A DNA stretch of 64,000 bases from JAKFDK01 sp036676195 (GCA_036676195.1 JAKFDK010000040.1:124001-188000); one strand, 5' to 3'. Shown: positions 8,128 to 17,633, numbered from the stretch's first letter. Notes: generated by a model from the letters alone, not told the origin. Numbers and translations are program-made.

Positions 8128-9159
8128 ATGTACGCCATGCAGGTGTTCGAAATCAGCGGCTACGGTGGTACGGACCGGCTCGTGCTGAAGCAGCGGCCGG
8201 ATCCGGTTCCGGGCCCCGGTGAGGTGGCCATTGCGGTGCATGCCTTCGGCCTGAACTTTGCCGATGTGCTCATGCGCCTGGGGCTGTACGTGCAGGCCCC
8301 GCCGCCACCCTTTGTGCCTGGGTTTGAGGTGGCCGGGGTCGTCGCCGCCGTTGGGCCGGGAGTGACCGAACTGGTTCCGGGGCAGCGGGTGCTGGCCCTG
8401 TGCGGGTTCGGTGGGTACGCGACGCAGGTGGTCGTCCCGGCCATGGCGGCCTGCCCCATCCCGGACCAGATGGATTTCGCCACCGCGGCGGCCATTCCGG
8501 TGACCTTTGCCACCGCCTACCATTCTCTGGTGGTGCTCGGCGGGGTGCGGCCGGGGGAGCAGGTGCTGATTCAGGCAGCCGCCGGCGGTGTGGGGCTGGC
8601 AGCGGTGCAACTGGCGGCCCGGGCCGGGGCCGGCGTGCTGGCGACCTGCGGCGGCCCGGACAAGGTCCGCTTTCTGCAGGACTTCGGGGTGCGACACGTC
8701 ATTGATTACCGCCGGGAGCCGGTGGCGGCCCGGGTACAGGAAATTGTCGGGGCCGCCGGCCTGGACGTGATCCTGGACAGCGTCGGCGGCCGGTTTATCC
8801 GCACCGGGCTGGACCTGCTGGGGCCGAACGGGCGCTTTATCAGCATCGGCGCCGCCGACCTCGCGCCCCCGGGTCGGCGCAACTGGCCCCGGCTGCTGTG
8901 GGGGCTGGCGCGCCTGCCGTGGTTGCATCCGTTGACCCTACTGGGCGGCTCCAAGGCGTTCATTGGCGTGCAGATGCTGGTCATTGGCCGGCAAAAGCCG
9001 GCTGTGCTGCGCCACGCTCTGGAACAGAGCCTGGCCGGCGTGACCGCCGGGGAGTTGCAGGTGGTGCTGGATCAGACCTTGCCGGTCGGCCGCATTGCCG
9101 AGGGCCATGACCGATTGCAGGGGCGCCGGACGATCGGGAAACTGGTCGCAGTCTGGTAA
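8128..9159 (+). CDS. Zinc-independent MDR family oxidoreductase (quinone reductase-like)
   Basis: 343-residue medium-chain dehydrogenase/reductase. The N-terminal GroES-like domain has GEVAIAVHAFGLNFADVLMR and PGFEVAGVV. The Rossmann domain carries QAAAGGVGLAAVQLA (NADPH binding) and DVILDSVGG. The Cys/His zinc ligands of alcohol dehydrogenases are absent, which fits the quinone oxidoreductase/VAT-1-like branch. The physiological substrate cannot be told from sequence. ATG 8128 is used; ATG 8137 is possible. It sits alone between the nos terminator and a methyltransferase gene. Confidence 0.85.
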   Translation: MYAMQVFEISGYGGTDRLVLKQRPDPVPGPGEVAIAVHAFGLNFADVLMRLGLYVQAPPPPFVPGFEVAGVVAAVGPGVTELVPGQRVLALCGFGGYATQVVVPAMAACPIPDQMDFATAAAIPVTFATAYHSLVVLGGVRPGEQVLIQAAAGGVGLAAVQLAARAGAGVLATCGGPDKVRFLQDFGVRHVIDYRREPVAARVQEIVGAAGLDVILDSVGGRFIRTGLDLLGPNGRFISIGAADLAPPGRRNWPRLLWGLARLPWLHPLTLLGGSKAFIGVQMLVIGRQKPAVLRHALEQSLAGVTAGELQVVLDQTLPVGRIAEGHDRLQGRRTIGKLVAVW

Positions 9160-9192
9160 ATCGAAAGTATAGCAAGAAAGGGTCCGGGAAAG

Positions 9193-10341
9193 ATGACACA
9201 GATTGATTTAATCGCCACCGCCCCAATGGGGCTGGAGGCCGTGGTGGGGCACGAGTTACGGGCTCTGGGTTATGAACCGAAGGTGGACAATGGCCGGGTC
9301 ACCTGGCGGGCAGATGAGGCTGCCATCTGCCGGGCGAACCTGTGGTTGCGCAGCAGCGACCGGGTGCTGGTGCAGATGGGCGAATTTACGGCCACCACCT
9401 TTGAAGAACTGTTTGAGGGTACCCGGTCCTTGCCGTGGGCCGATTGGATCACGGAGGATGCCGTGTTCACCGTGAACGGCCGGTCGCACGAGTCGCAGCT
9501 TTCCAGTGTGCCGGCCTGCCAGGCCATTGTGAAAAAAGCCGTGGTGGAGAGCCTGAAACAGCGCTACCACCGCGAGTGGTTCGAGGAAACCGGCGCCCCT
9601 GCCACCATTGAGGTCGCCCTGCTCAAGGACCGGGCCACCCTGACCCTGGACACCACCGGTCCGAGCCTGCACAAGCGCGGCTACCGTAAGCTGGTGGGGG
9701 CGGCACCACTGAAAGAAACCCTGGCGGCCGCCCTGGTGCAAATTACGCGCTGGCACCCGGACCGGGCGCTGCTGGACCCGTGCTGCGGCACCGGAACGAT
9801 TCCCGTTGAGGCCGCCCTGATCGGGTTGAACCTGGCCCCAGGCCTGCATCGCTCCTTCGACGCCGAAGCGTGGCCCAGGGTTGGGCCCCAGTTGTGGGCG
9901 GCCGCCCGGGACGAGGCCCATGACCTGGCCCAATACGACCGGGAATTGGAGATTGTGGGGTCAGACATTGACCCGGAGGCGGTGGAACTGGCCCGCCAGG
10001 CGGCCCGGGCCGCCGGCCTCGGGCAGACGGTGCAGTTCCAGGTCCGGCCGGTGAGCGAGGTTCGCACCAGCACCGAGTATGGTACCCTCATTACCAACCC
10101 GCCCTACGGGCAGCGGCTGGGCGAGGAGCAGGCAGTGCTGGAGCTTTACCGCGAGCTGGGGCAACTTTCCCGTGCCCTGCCCACCTGGGGCGTGCATGTG
10201 CTCACTGCGCATGCCGGCTTTGCCCGGGCCTTCGGCCGCCCGGCGGATAAGAACCGCAAGCTCTATAACGGTCGCATTCAGTGCTACTTTTACCAGTACC
10301 CTGGCCCCCGCCGCCCCCGTCCGGCCGGTCCGGTTGGGTAA
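9193..10341 (+). CDS. THUMP-domain RNA methyltransferase (RlmL/YpsC-like)
   Basis: 382-residue class I SAM-dependent methyltransferase. A THUMP-type RNA-binding region (about 1-165) precedes a Rossmann domain with LLDPCCGTGTIPVEAALI (SAM loop) and the N-methyltransferase motif TNPPYGQRLG. The pattern fits the family that makes m2G in 23S rRNA; the exact target nucleotide is not determinable. Purine-rich GAAAGGG and GGGAAAG precede the ATG. Confidence 0.88.
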   Translation: MTQIDLIATAPMGLEAVVGHELRALGYEPKVDNGRVTWRADEAAICRANLWLRSSDRVLVQMGEFTATTFEELFEGTRSLPWADWITEDAVFTVNGRSHESQLSSVPACQAIVKKAVVESLKQRYHREWFEETGAPATIEVALLKDRATLTLDTTGPSLHKRGYRKLVGAAPLKETLAAALVQITRWHPDRALLDPCCGTGTIPVEAALIGLNLAPGLHRSFDAEAWPRVGPQLWAAARDEAHDLAQYDRELEIVGSDIDPEAVELARQAARAAGLGQTVQFQVRPVSEVRTSTEYGTLITNPPYGQRLGEEQAVLELYRELGQLSRALPTWGVHVLTAHAGFARAFGRPADKNRKLYNGRIQCYFYQYPGPRRPRPAGPVG

Positions 10342-10509
10342 GTCACCGGCTTGATTCGCCCCTGCTTCTGCCCTTGCCCCGGCGCCGGGCGGCCGGGGCA
10401 GGAAGAGCAGGCGGAGTGCCGAAAGTACATACAATGAATGTCCAAAAGTCACAGTTATCAGAGGGTGTGGTCGAGGCCAGGTGGCTGGGAAAGGAAGGGA
10501 ACGCGGATC

Positions 10510-11217
10510 ATGAGCAAGCGCCCGGGCGGACCGCTGGCGACGCGGCCGCTTCATTTTATCTGGATTGCCGACTGCTCCGGCTCCATGGCGTACGACGGCA
10601 AAATCCAGGCCCTGAACAACGCCATCCAGGAAGCGATTCCGCACATGCGGGCGGCGGCCGACGAGAACCCCAACGCCGAAGTGCTGGTGCGAGCGGCGCG
10701 ATTTTCAAGCGGTGCCCACTGGCACATTGCCGCGCCCACACCGGTAGCAGAGTTCCAGTGGCAGGACCTGCAGTCCGGGGGGGCCACCGACATGGGCAAG
10801 GCCCTGGCCCTGGTGGCCGACGAACTGAAGATTCCGCCCATGACCGACCGGGCTCTGCCGCCGGTTCTGGTGCTGATTTCCGATGGCCAGCCCACCGATG
10901 ACTTCAGCGCCGGTCTCAAGGCCATCATGGCCCAGCCGTGGGGCATCAAGGCGGTGCGCATCGCCATTGCCATTGGCGCCGATGCCGATCGGGAGGTGCT
11001 GCAGCAGTTTATCGGCAACCCGGAACAGCCGCCCCTGCCTGCCCATAACGCCGAAGCCCTTGTCCGCTTAATCAAGTGGGTGTCCACCGCTGTCCTGCGG
11101 GCAGCCTCGTCGCCGGCCAGTCAGTCCCGGGAAGGTGCCGCGACCGGGAACAACGTGCCGGTACCCACCCCGCCGGATGTCGGCACCACGCCGACCACGG
11201 CCGCCGACGTATGGTAG
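10510..11217 (+). CDS. vWA-domain protein, TerY-like
   Basis: 235-residue protein whose first 190 residues form a von Willebrand A domain with an intact MIDAS, D21-x-S23-x-S25 in ADCSGSM, plus SGGATDMGKAL (Thr ligand) and ISDGQPTDD (Asp ligand). The C-terminal tail is Pro/Thr-rich and probably disordered. It is followed directly by a PP2C phosphatase and a Ser/Thr kinase, the arrangement called the TerY-P triad by Anantharaman and colleagues and linked to stress-response and metal-binding systems. The ATG is preceded by GGAAAGGAAGGG. Confidence 0.88.
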   Translation: MSKRPGGPLATRPLHFIWIADCSGSMAYDGKIQALNNAIQEAIPHMRAAADENPNAEVLVRAARFSSGAHWHIAAPTPVAEFQWQDLQSGGATDMGKALALVADELKIPPMTDRALPPVLVLISDGQPTDDFSAGLKAIMAQPWGIKAVRIAIAIGADADREVLQQFIGNPEQPPLPAHNAEALVRLIKWVSTAVLRAASSPASQSREGAATGNNVPVPTPPDVGTTPTTAADVW

Positions 11218-12182
11218 CAGACCGGGACGCCATGTACGGCGGCATGCCGGTGGTACCCACGGGCTGGCGGGTCATTGGCTGCTCTGTCTGCGGCGCGGCA
11301 CACCAACGTTCCGGCCTGCCCAATCAGGATGCCCTGCACTGGCGGCCGGAGTCCGGACGCGGGGCGACGCTGCTGGCGGCCGTTTCCGATGGCCATGGCA
11401 GCAGCCGGAGCTTTCGCAGCCACCTGGGCGCCCGGCTGGCCGTGCAAGCCGCTACCCTGGAGATGTCGGAATTTCTGGACCGGAACCGGGAGGCCAGCTT
11501 TTCCGCCCTGAAGCGCATGGTCGAGGAGCAGTTGCCACCGGCCATTGTGCGGCGGTGGCACCGGGGTGTTGCCCGGCACCTGCAGACGGCCCCCTTTACC
11601 GCCGGGGAGCTGGATTCAGTGGCCCGGCAGGTCGGCCCCGCCGCTCGGAGGACGGTGCAGCGGCATCCAGCTCTGGCTTACGGGGCGACACTCCTGGCCG
11701 CCTTTGCCGCCGAGGCTTACATCGCTTACCTGCAGCTCGGCGATGGTGATATTCTGGCGGTAACGGCAGCGGGCGAGGTATACCGGCCCTTGCCGGCTGA
11801 CCCGCGTCTAATTGCCAACCATACGACTTCCCTGTGCCTCCCCGATGCCTGGCACGATTTTCGGGTTGCCTTTCAGGTTCTCTCCGGCAGTCCGCCGGCC
11901 CTGATCCTGCTGGCCACCGACGGCTATGCCAACTCCTTTGCCGACGACGCCGGTTTTTGCCAGGTCGGGTCCGACCTGCTCGAGCTGATTCGTACCGACG
12001 GCCCCGACGCCGTAGAGGCCAGCCTGGCGACCTGGCTGGCCGAGGCGTCCCTGGCCGGCAGCGGTGACGACATTACCGTTGCCGTCCTTTGCCATGTCGA
12101 GGCCCTGACCGGGGCGGGTCCGCCGGCGGCCGCGGAGCCAACCGGCGATGACCCAGATCACGGCTGCCGGCCGGGGGAGTGA
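11211..12182 (+). CDS. PP2C-family Ser/Thr phosphatase
   Basis: 323-residue phosphatase of the PP2C type. The metal-binding motifs are visible: NQDALHW (N-terminal Asp), AVSDGHGSS (the DGH motif), ILLATDGYANSF and SGDDITVAV near the C-terminus. As part of the vWA-PP2C-kinase triad it probably reverses the action of the kinase encoded next. The ATG at 11211 overlaps the vWA stop by seven bases; ATG 11232 is an alternative, and no strong ribosome binding site decides between them. The kinase gene begins six bases after its stop. Confidence 0.85.
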   Translation: MVADRDAMYGGMPVVPTGWRVIGCSVCGAAHQRSGLPNQDALHWRPESGRGATLLAAVSDGHGSSRSFRSHLGARLAVQAATLEMSEFLDRNREASFSALKRMVEEQLPPAIVRRWHRGVARHLQTAPFTAGELDSVARQVGPAARRTVQRHPALAYGATLLAAFAAEAYIAYLQLGDGDILAVTAAGEVYRPLPADPRLIANHTTSLCLPDAWHDFRVAFQVLSGSPPALILLATDGYANSFADDAGFCQVGSDLLELIRTDGPDAVEASLATWLAEASLAGSGDDITVAVLCHVEALTGAGPPAAAEPTGDDPDHGCRPGE

Positions 12183-12188
12183 CACCAG

Positions 12189-13511
12189 ATGAATCAGCTT
12201 TTGCAACCACACCAGACCACGGTACGTACCGAACCGGCCGGTGCCGCCTATACCGTTGAGCAGTTCCTGGGCGGCGGAGGCCAGGGCGAGGTCTACCGGG
12301 CCGTCCTGGGCGGCCGGCCGATGGCCCTGAAATGGTACTTTCCCGCTTCGGCCACGCCACAGCAGCGAACCGCGCTGGAGGACCTGGTCCGCAAGGGTCC
12401 GCCGAACGAAAAGTTTCTCTGGCCCACCGCACTGGCCGTGGCACCCGGCGTGGCCGGGTTCGGCTACGTGATGCCGCTGCGCGAGGCGCGTTATAAGGGC
12501 ATCGTCGATATGATGAAGCGTCGGGTGGAACCCAGTTTCCGGGCCCTGGCCACGGCTGGTCTGGAACTGGCCGACAGTTATCTGCAACTGCACGCCCGCG
12601 GCCTGTGCTACCGTGATATCTCGTTTGGCAACGTGTTTTTCGATCCGGTCACCGGTCAGGTCCTGATTTGTGACAACGACAACGTGGCCGTGGACGGGGC
12701 TGCTCCGGGCGGCGTGCTCGGGACGCCCCGATTCATGGCGCCGGAGATCGTGCGCGGCGAGGCCCTCCCCAGCATCCAGACCGATCTGTTCTCCCTGTCT
12801 GTGCTCCTGTTTTACATGTTCATGGTTCATCACCCACTGGAAGGCAAACGGGAGCTGTCGATCAAGTGCCTGGACCTGCCAGCCATGAACCAGCTTTACG
12901 GCAGGGCGCCCACCTTTATTTTTGATCCCCGTGATCGGTCCAACGCGCCGGTACCCGGCTACCATGACAACGCCCTGGCCTTCTGGCCGATTTACCCTCA
13001 GTTCTTGCGTACGCTGTTCACCCGAGCCTTTACGCATGGTCTGCGCGACCCACGGCACGGCCGCGTGCGAGAGAGCGAATGGCGCGCCGCCATGGTGCGG
13101 TTGCGGGACGCCATTGTTTACTGCCACCACTGTGGCACCGAAAACTTCTGCGACCCGGACCGGCCGGCTGTGGGGGCGGCGCCGGTGCGCTGCTGGTCCT
13201 GCCGCCAGGGCGTGGTGTTGCCCTATTTCCTGCGCACCGGCAAGGACCTTGTCATGTTGAACCATGATACCCGGTTGTTTGCCCACCATGTGGACGAACA
13301 GCGCCGCTATGACTTTACCCGGCCGGTGGCGGAGGTGAGCCGGCATCCCACCGACCCCAGCGTGTGGGGGCTGAAGAACCTGTCGGCAGGCAAGTGGGTC
13401 TGTACGGCCGCCGACGGCAGCCGGGTCGAGGTTGACCCTTCCCGCAGCATCCGGCTGGGAGCGGGGGTCAGAATCCACTTCGGCAGCAGCGAGGGCGAAA
13501 TCGGTCGCTAG
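12189..13511 (+). CDS. Ser/Thr protein kinase with zinc ribbon
   Basis: 440-residue protein with a kinase domain (about 20-320) and C-terminal extras. The glycine loop is GGGGQGEVY, the ATP-contacting Lys is K48, the catalytic loop is YRDISFGN (D143, N148) and the metal Asp is in CDNDN (D162), replacing DFG. APEIV and a DLFSLSVLLF helix follow. A CHHCG/CWSC pair after the kinase domain suggests a zinc ribbon. The last 60 residues (LKNLSAGKW, RLGAGVRIHFG) resemble an FHA-like beta fold. It completes the TerY-P-type triad and ends four bases from a convergent gene. Confidence 0.87.
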   Translation: MNQLLQPHQTTVRTEPAGAAYTVEQFLGGGGQGEVYRAVLGGRPMALKWYFPASATPQQRTALEDLVRKGPPNEKFLWPTALAVAPGVAGFGYVMPLREARYKGIVDMMKRRVEPSFRALATAGLELADSYLQLHARGLCYRDISFGNVFFDPVTGQVLICDNDNVAVDGAAPGGVLGTPRFMAPEIVRGEALPSIQTDLFSLSVLLFYMFMVHHPLEGKRELSIKCLDLPAMNQLYGRAPTFIFDPRDRSNAPVPGYHDNALAFWPIYPQFLRTLFTRAFTHGLRDPRHGRVRESEWRAAMVRLRDAIVYCHHCGTENFCDPDRPAVGAAPVRCWSCRQGVVLPYFLRTGKDLVMLNHDTRLFAHHVDEQRRYDFTRPVAEVSRHPTDPSVWGLKNLSAGKWVCTAADGSRVEVDPSRSIRLGAGVRIHFGSSEGEIGR

Positions 13512-13513
13512 GG

Positions 13514-14674
13514 TCAGTCCGCCCCGATCCACAGGGTAACCGGGGCGCAGGAACCGCCGGTGGTGGTGGTGGTCAGGTTCAGTACCACCGGGGCGAAGGC
13601 CGGCGTCCGGCCGTCCACCTCCAGGGTGGCGAAGTGCCAGGAGTGCTCGGCGCCAAACAGGCAGTAACCCACCGCCCGGTCCGCCTGTAGGGCAAAGGAA
13701 TTGCGTTCGCACCAGGAGCCGACGGCGCAGTTGGCGGTGCAGGCCCGGGCGATGCGGTTGTAAATGCGCGGGGTGAGGTTGACCCGGTCAGGCGTCGAAT
13801 TGAAGAATCGGAACAGGTAGCGGTAGTCGACGCCGTAGTTGCCGTTGTTGTAAACGGTGGCAGCGTCGATTTCGCTCCACCCTGGCTCGTAGTCCCCAAT
13901 GTTGGTGGCCCCGCCGCCCAGGCTCCGACAGCAGGGCTGGGTGTACCAGCGGCCCCGGGGATAGGCGGCAATGTACTGGGCGGGGCCGGAGCCCACGTCC
14001 TGGGGAATGACCAGTACACGGGTCCGGTGGCGAAATACGCCGCGTACCGGCCCGGTTGGGCTGGTCGGAGGGGTGGTCACCACGGGCAGCGGGACCGAAG
14101 GGGGCGTGTCGGCAGTCCAGTTCATCACGTATGCTTCCACGGGGGCCGGGGCGCCGGTGGCGGCATACTGGGCCTGGAAATCAAAATACCCGCTGATGGT
14201 GGCGCCAGGCGCGACCCAGACCCCGGCGGCGCTGAATCCGCCGGGCTCAAGCACCACCACCGGCTCACCCGGGGCCGACTCCAGGTAAGTGGTAAAGGCA
14301 ACGGCTCCGGCCAGCGCCGAGTCGGGACTGGGGTTGGGAATGCCGGGGCCGAAGCGGCTGGCCTTGCCCGGGCGGACCTGTACCGGTCCGGCGGCAAAGT
14401 CGGGCGCCCGCAGGCCAATGCCGACCTGAATCTGCACCGCGGCCGCGTTGAAATGGTGCAGGTAAACCCGGAAGGACCCTACCAGTGGTGTACCGGCCCG
14501 ATTGATTTCCGTGACCTGCTGCATGGTCCGATTGGTCAGGGGTCCGCCAATGTACTCGGGCCAGTTACTGAGCACCAGCGGGCTACCCTGTGGCAGAGCC
14601 AGCCAGGGGATGACCGGTGGGCCGGGGGGCGTGTAGGGCACGGTCGGACAGGGGTCAAGCGCCGTAATCGCCAA
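13514..14674 (-). CDS. Protein of unknown function, beta-rich
   Basis: 386-residue protein not recognised. It is rich in Pro, Thr, Gly and aromatic residues, has no signal peptide or membrane segment, and looks beta-rich. A Thr-rich strand (LNLTTTTTGG) and several Cys residues lie in the C-terminal half (PCCRSLGGG, CTANCAVGSWC). A Pro-rich stretch near residue 200 separates two halves, suggesting two domains. TTG 14674 is preferred because GGGAGG lies nine bases upstream; TTG 14683 is also in frame. It converges on the kinase gene of the TerY-P triad, but no functional link is shown. Confidence 0.72.
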   Translation of the reverse strand: MAITALDPCPTVPYTPPGPPVIPWLALPQGSPLVLSNWPEYIGGPLTNRTMQQVTEINRAGTPLVGSFRVYLHHFNAAAVQIQVGIGLRAPDFAAGPVQVRPGKASRFGPGIPNPSPDSALAGAVAFTTYLESAPGEPVVVLEPGGFSAAGVWVAPGATISGYFDFQAQYAATGAPAPVEAYVMNWTADTPPSVPLPVVTTPPTSPTGPVRGVFRHRTRVLVIPQDVGSGPAQYIAAYPRGRWYTQPCCRSLGGGATNIGDYEPGWSEIDAATVYNNGNYGVDYRYLFRFFNSTPDRVNLTPRIYNRIARACTANCAVGSWCERNSFALQADRAVGYCLFGAEHSWHFATLEVDGRTPAFAPVVLNLTTTTTGGSCAPVTLWIGAD

Positions 14675-14767
14675 GTTCTGCAACCTCCCGGCGGGTGGCA
14701 GTCGGTTGCAGAAATATATGCAGGCCGGCGGCGTTCGGAGCGGGGCAGCGGCGGCGCCGGCCCGGCC

Positions 14768-15943
14768 TTACACGTACAGAAAGGCACGGGTGAGCGGGCG
14801 GTCCCGGGCCACCCCGTGGCTGACGAGAAACTGGTGCACGTGCAGGGCGCCGTGGTGGAAAGCGGCGGCCGACCCGCGCAGGTACAGGTGCCACATGCGC
14901 ACAAACGGCTCACCATAGCGGGCCTGGACCTCGTCCCTGACAGCGGCGAAGTTGGCCGACCAGTGGTCCAGTGTGGCCGCGTAGTGCAGGCGCAGATCCT
15001 CGGCGTCCAGCAGCCGGAAGTTGCGGTCGGCCAGGGCCGACACCACCTCGCGCCACGCCGGGATATAGCCGCCGGGGAAGATATAGCGGCTGATCCAGGG
15101 ACTGACCGGCTGCTCCAACCTCTGCGTGATGGTATGGAGCAGGCACAGCCCGCCCGGGCGGACCAGCCGCTCCAGCGCCTGCATGAAGGCCGGAATATGC
15201 GGCCGCCCCACGTGTTCAAACATGCCGATGCTGGCAGCCTTGTCAAAGGTCTGTCCGCTCCGGGCCAGGTCTCCGTAACTTTGCAGGCGGATTTCCACCT
15301 GGTCTGACAGGCCCAGTTCCTGCACGTGCTGCCGGCCGGCCGCACACTGCTCCTGGCTGAGGGTGATGCCGGTGGCACGCACGCCATACTGCCGGGCGGC
15401 CCGAATCAACAGCCAGCCCCACCCGCAGCCAACGTCCAGCAGGGATTCCCCTGGCTGCAAGCTGAGCTTGCGTAGCACGTAATCGATTTTCTGCAGTTGG
15501 GCTTGCTCCAGTGGGTCATCCGGCGTGTGGAAATAGGCGCAGGAATAGGTGAGCGTGGGGTCAAGCCAGAGGCGGAAAAAGTCGTTGCCAATGTCATAGT
15601 GGTGCCGGATGTCCCGGCGCTGGCGCCAGGCAGGGCGGGGCAGGCGCGCGGCCAGCCGCAGGAGCCAGGTCATTGACCCGGAGATCAGTTTGGCCTGATT
15701 CCGGTAGGCCAGGTCCAGAACGGCATCCAGGTCGCCTTCAACCGCCACCGTACCGTTCATGTAGCCCTCACCGAACCCCAGGTGCGGGGACAACAGTATT
15801 TCCCAGGCCGCACGGGGGCTGCGCAGGGTGATCCGAAAGGCTTCCGGCCCCTGACCAAACCGCTGTGCTGCACCGTGCCAGTCCACCACGGTAAAGGCTG
15901 GACCCTGCAGCCGGGCCAGGAAACGCCCTAAGAGTGACTGCAT
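14768..15943 (-). CDS. cfa: Cyclopropane-fatty-acyl-phospholipid synthase
   Basis: 391-residue SAM-dependent enzyme adding a methylene bridge to unsaturated phospholipid acyl chains. Family motifs are clear: HLGFGEGYMNG, HYDIGNDFFRLWLDPTLTYS, SAM loop LLDVGCGWGWLL, GMFEHVGRP and FPGGYIP. Length matches the family. A GGAGGTG site precedes ATG 15943. It is divergent from the acyl-CoA synthetase gene and ends about 90 bases from the unknown 13.5 kb gene, which shares its direction. Confidence 0.93.
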   Translation of the reverse strand: MQSLLGRFLARLQGPAFTVVDWHGAAQRFGQGPEAFRITLRSPRAAWEILLSPHLGFGEGYMNGTVAVEGDLDAVLDLAYRNQAKLISGSMTWLLRLAARLPRPAWRQRRDIRHHYDIGNDFFRLWLDPTLTYSCAYFHTPDDPLEQAQLQKIDYVLRKLSLQPGESLLDVGCGWGWLLIRAARQYGVRATGITLSQEQCAAGRQHVQELGLSDQVEIRLQSYGDLARSGQTFDKAASIGMFEHVGRPHIPAFMQALERLVRPGGLCLLHTITQRLEQPVSPWISRYIFPGGYIPAWREVVSALADRNFRLLDAEDLRLHYAATLDHWSANFAAVRDEVQARYGEPFVRMWHLYLRGSAAAFHHGALHVHQFLVSHGVARDRPLTRAFLYV

Positions 15944-16097
15944 ACGGCACACCTCCTTCCAGAAACTTCCACACTGAGCGCCGGTTACCCTGCTGCCTGT
16001 ATACGGACCAGGCAAGCCAGGTGTGCGGCCAGCAGGAACCGGCCTGGCCGGTGCGGAACCCTTCGGGATATTCCCGTACGAAGGAGTTGTTCCGTCC

Positions 16098-17573
16098 ATG
16101 CACCTGCCCGGCCTGGCCCGGGTGAACCGGGAGCAGTTTGGCGAATACACCATGATGGTTTATCACAATCAAACATACACCAACTTCGATCTGGATCGGG
16201 CGGCGGACGGCCTGGCCGCGGGCCTGCGCCGTCTGGGCGTCCGCCCCGGGGATCGGGTACTGGTGATGCTGCCCAACGGGCCGGAAGTGCCAGTCAGTTA
16301 CCAGGGCGTCGCCCGGACGGGGGCAGTGATCGTACCCCTGCTCGGGGCGCTGGAGGCCGCAGAAGTGGCGCAGATCGCCGCTGACTGCGCGCCGGTGGCC
16401 GCCATCGCCGGGGTGGCGTCTATCAACAAAATCCCGCCTGGCCTGCTCACGGTGGTGGTGGGCGGGACCGGGCCGGCGGCCTTTGCCGTTCTCGCCGCCA
16501 CGGCGCCCGACGGGGCCAACCACGAGCCCGCCCCGGCGGATCTGGCGGTGATCCTTTATACCAGTGGCACCACCGGGCAGCCCAAGGGGGTCATGCTTTC
16601 CCACCACAACCTCGCCGCTGCTGCAGCCGCGGGGGCCAGGGCCCGGGGCGTGGGGGCGGAGCACACGGTGCTGCTGACGCTGCCGCTGAGCCACTCCTAT
16701 GGCCTGACGGTGATGAATGCCATGTTCCTGCAGGGCTGCCGGGCGGTGGTGCTGCCCCGCTTCGGCGAGGAGGAGTTCTGCCGGGCAGTTCAGGCATACG
16801 GGGTCTACCAGACGGCGCTGGTGCCCGCCATGCTGGCCCGCCTGCTGCGTTTCCCGGCCTTTGGGCAATACGACCTGACCAGCCTGAAGCTGGTGGCGGT
16901 GGCCTCGGCTCCCTGTCCGGCGGAGGTGCTGCTAACCTTTCAGGAAAGGACGGGTGCCCGGGTACTCGAAGGCTACGGTCTCTCAGAGGCCGCGCCGACC
17001 GTGACCCTCAGCCGCCCCTGGCTGCCGCAGAAGATCGGTTCGTCCGGCACGCCGGTGGACGGCGTGGCCCTGCGGGTGACCGACGGCGACGGCCGGGTGC
17101 TGCCCGCCGGAGAGGTGGGTGAACTGTGGGTGCGGGGGCCGAACATCATGATGGGTTACTACAACCGGCCGGAAGAGACCGCTGCCACTCTGGTGGACGG
17201 TTGGTGCCGCACCGGCGATGTGGCCCGAATCGATATCGATGGCGACCTGTACATCGTGGAGCGGAAGAAGGACCTGATCATCCGCGGCGGCTTTAACATC
17301 GTGCCCCGGGATGTGGAGGAAGTGCTGCACCGCCACCCGGCGGTGGCGGAAGCGGCGGTGGTCGGAGCGCCTGACCCGGTTCTGGGCGAGGTGGCGGTGG
17401 CCTACGTGGCCCTGCACCCCGGTGCCGCCGCCGCCGCCGCCGACCTGCTGGCCTGGTGCCGGCAACACCTGGCAAAGTACAAGTGCCCGGAGCGGGTGGA
17501 GTTCCTGACCTCTCTGCCCCGCAACAGCCTGGGCAAGGTGCTGAAGCGGGAACTGAAACGCGCCTGGCCATAG
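16098..17573 (+). CDS. AMP-forming acyl-CoA synthetase
   Basis: 491-residue ANL-superfamily enzyme activating a carboxylic acid to acyl-CoA via acyl-AMP. Motifs in order: ILYTSGTTGQPKGV (P-loop), LEGYGLSEAAP (adenine site), GWCRTGDVARID, KKDLIIRGGFNIVPRDVEE (hinge and C-terminal domain) and LPRNSLGKVLKREL with the catalytic Lys. Length and order fit long/medium-chain fatty acid CoA ligases; the chain length is not predictable. ATG 16098 is chosen because AAGGAG lies upstream. Confidence 0.9.
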   Translation: MHLPGLARVNREQFGEYTMMVYHNQTYTNFDLDRAADGLAAGLRRLGVRPGDRVLVMLPNGPEVPVSYQGVARTGAVIVPLLGALEAAEVAQIAADCAPVAAIAGVASINKIPPGLLTVVVGGTGPAAFAVLAATAPDGANHEPAPADLAVILYTSGTTGQPKGVMLSHHNLAAAAAAGARARGVGAEHTVLLTLPLSHSYGLTVMNAMFLQGCRAVVLPRFGEEEFCRAVQAYGVYQTALVPAMLARLLRFPAFGQYDLTSLKLVAVASAPCPAEVLLTFQERTGARVLEGYGLSEAAPTVTLSRPWLPQKIGSSGTPVDGVALRVTDGDGRVLPAGEVGELWVRGPNIMMGYYNRPEETAATLVDGWCRTGDVARIDIDGDLYIVERKKDLIIRGGFNIVPRDVEEVLHRHPAVAEAAVVGAPDPVLGEVAVAYVALHPGAAAAAADLLAWCRQHLAKYKCPERVEFLTSLPRNSLGKVLKRELKRAWP

Positions 17574-17592
17574 CGGAGAGCGCATACCGCAC

Positions 17593-17633
17593 AAAAAAGC
17601 GACCTGCACCAACCGGCGTTGGTGCAGGTCGCT
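17593..17633 (-). terminator. Intrinsic terminator of the minus-strand sulfur/selenium operon
   Basis: A perfect 16-bp stem (17598-17613 with 17618-17633) has its T-run on the minus strand (plus-strand A-run 17593-17598). It therefore terminates leftward transcription from the 17.9-22.6 kb operon. The 280 bases between it and the last gene (17634-17913) hold no convincing gene. The stem may also stop plus-strand read-through from the acyl-CoA synthetase. Confidence 0.8.

Noticed and set aside
10373..10402. Terminator after the methyltransferase gene
   Set aside because: A good GC-rich stem is present but no T-run follows on the plus strand, so it was not called a terminator.
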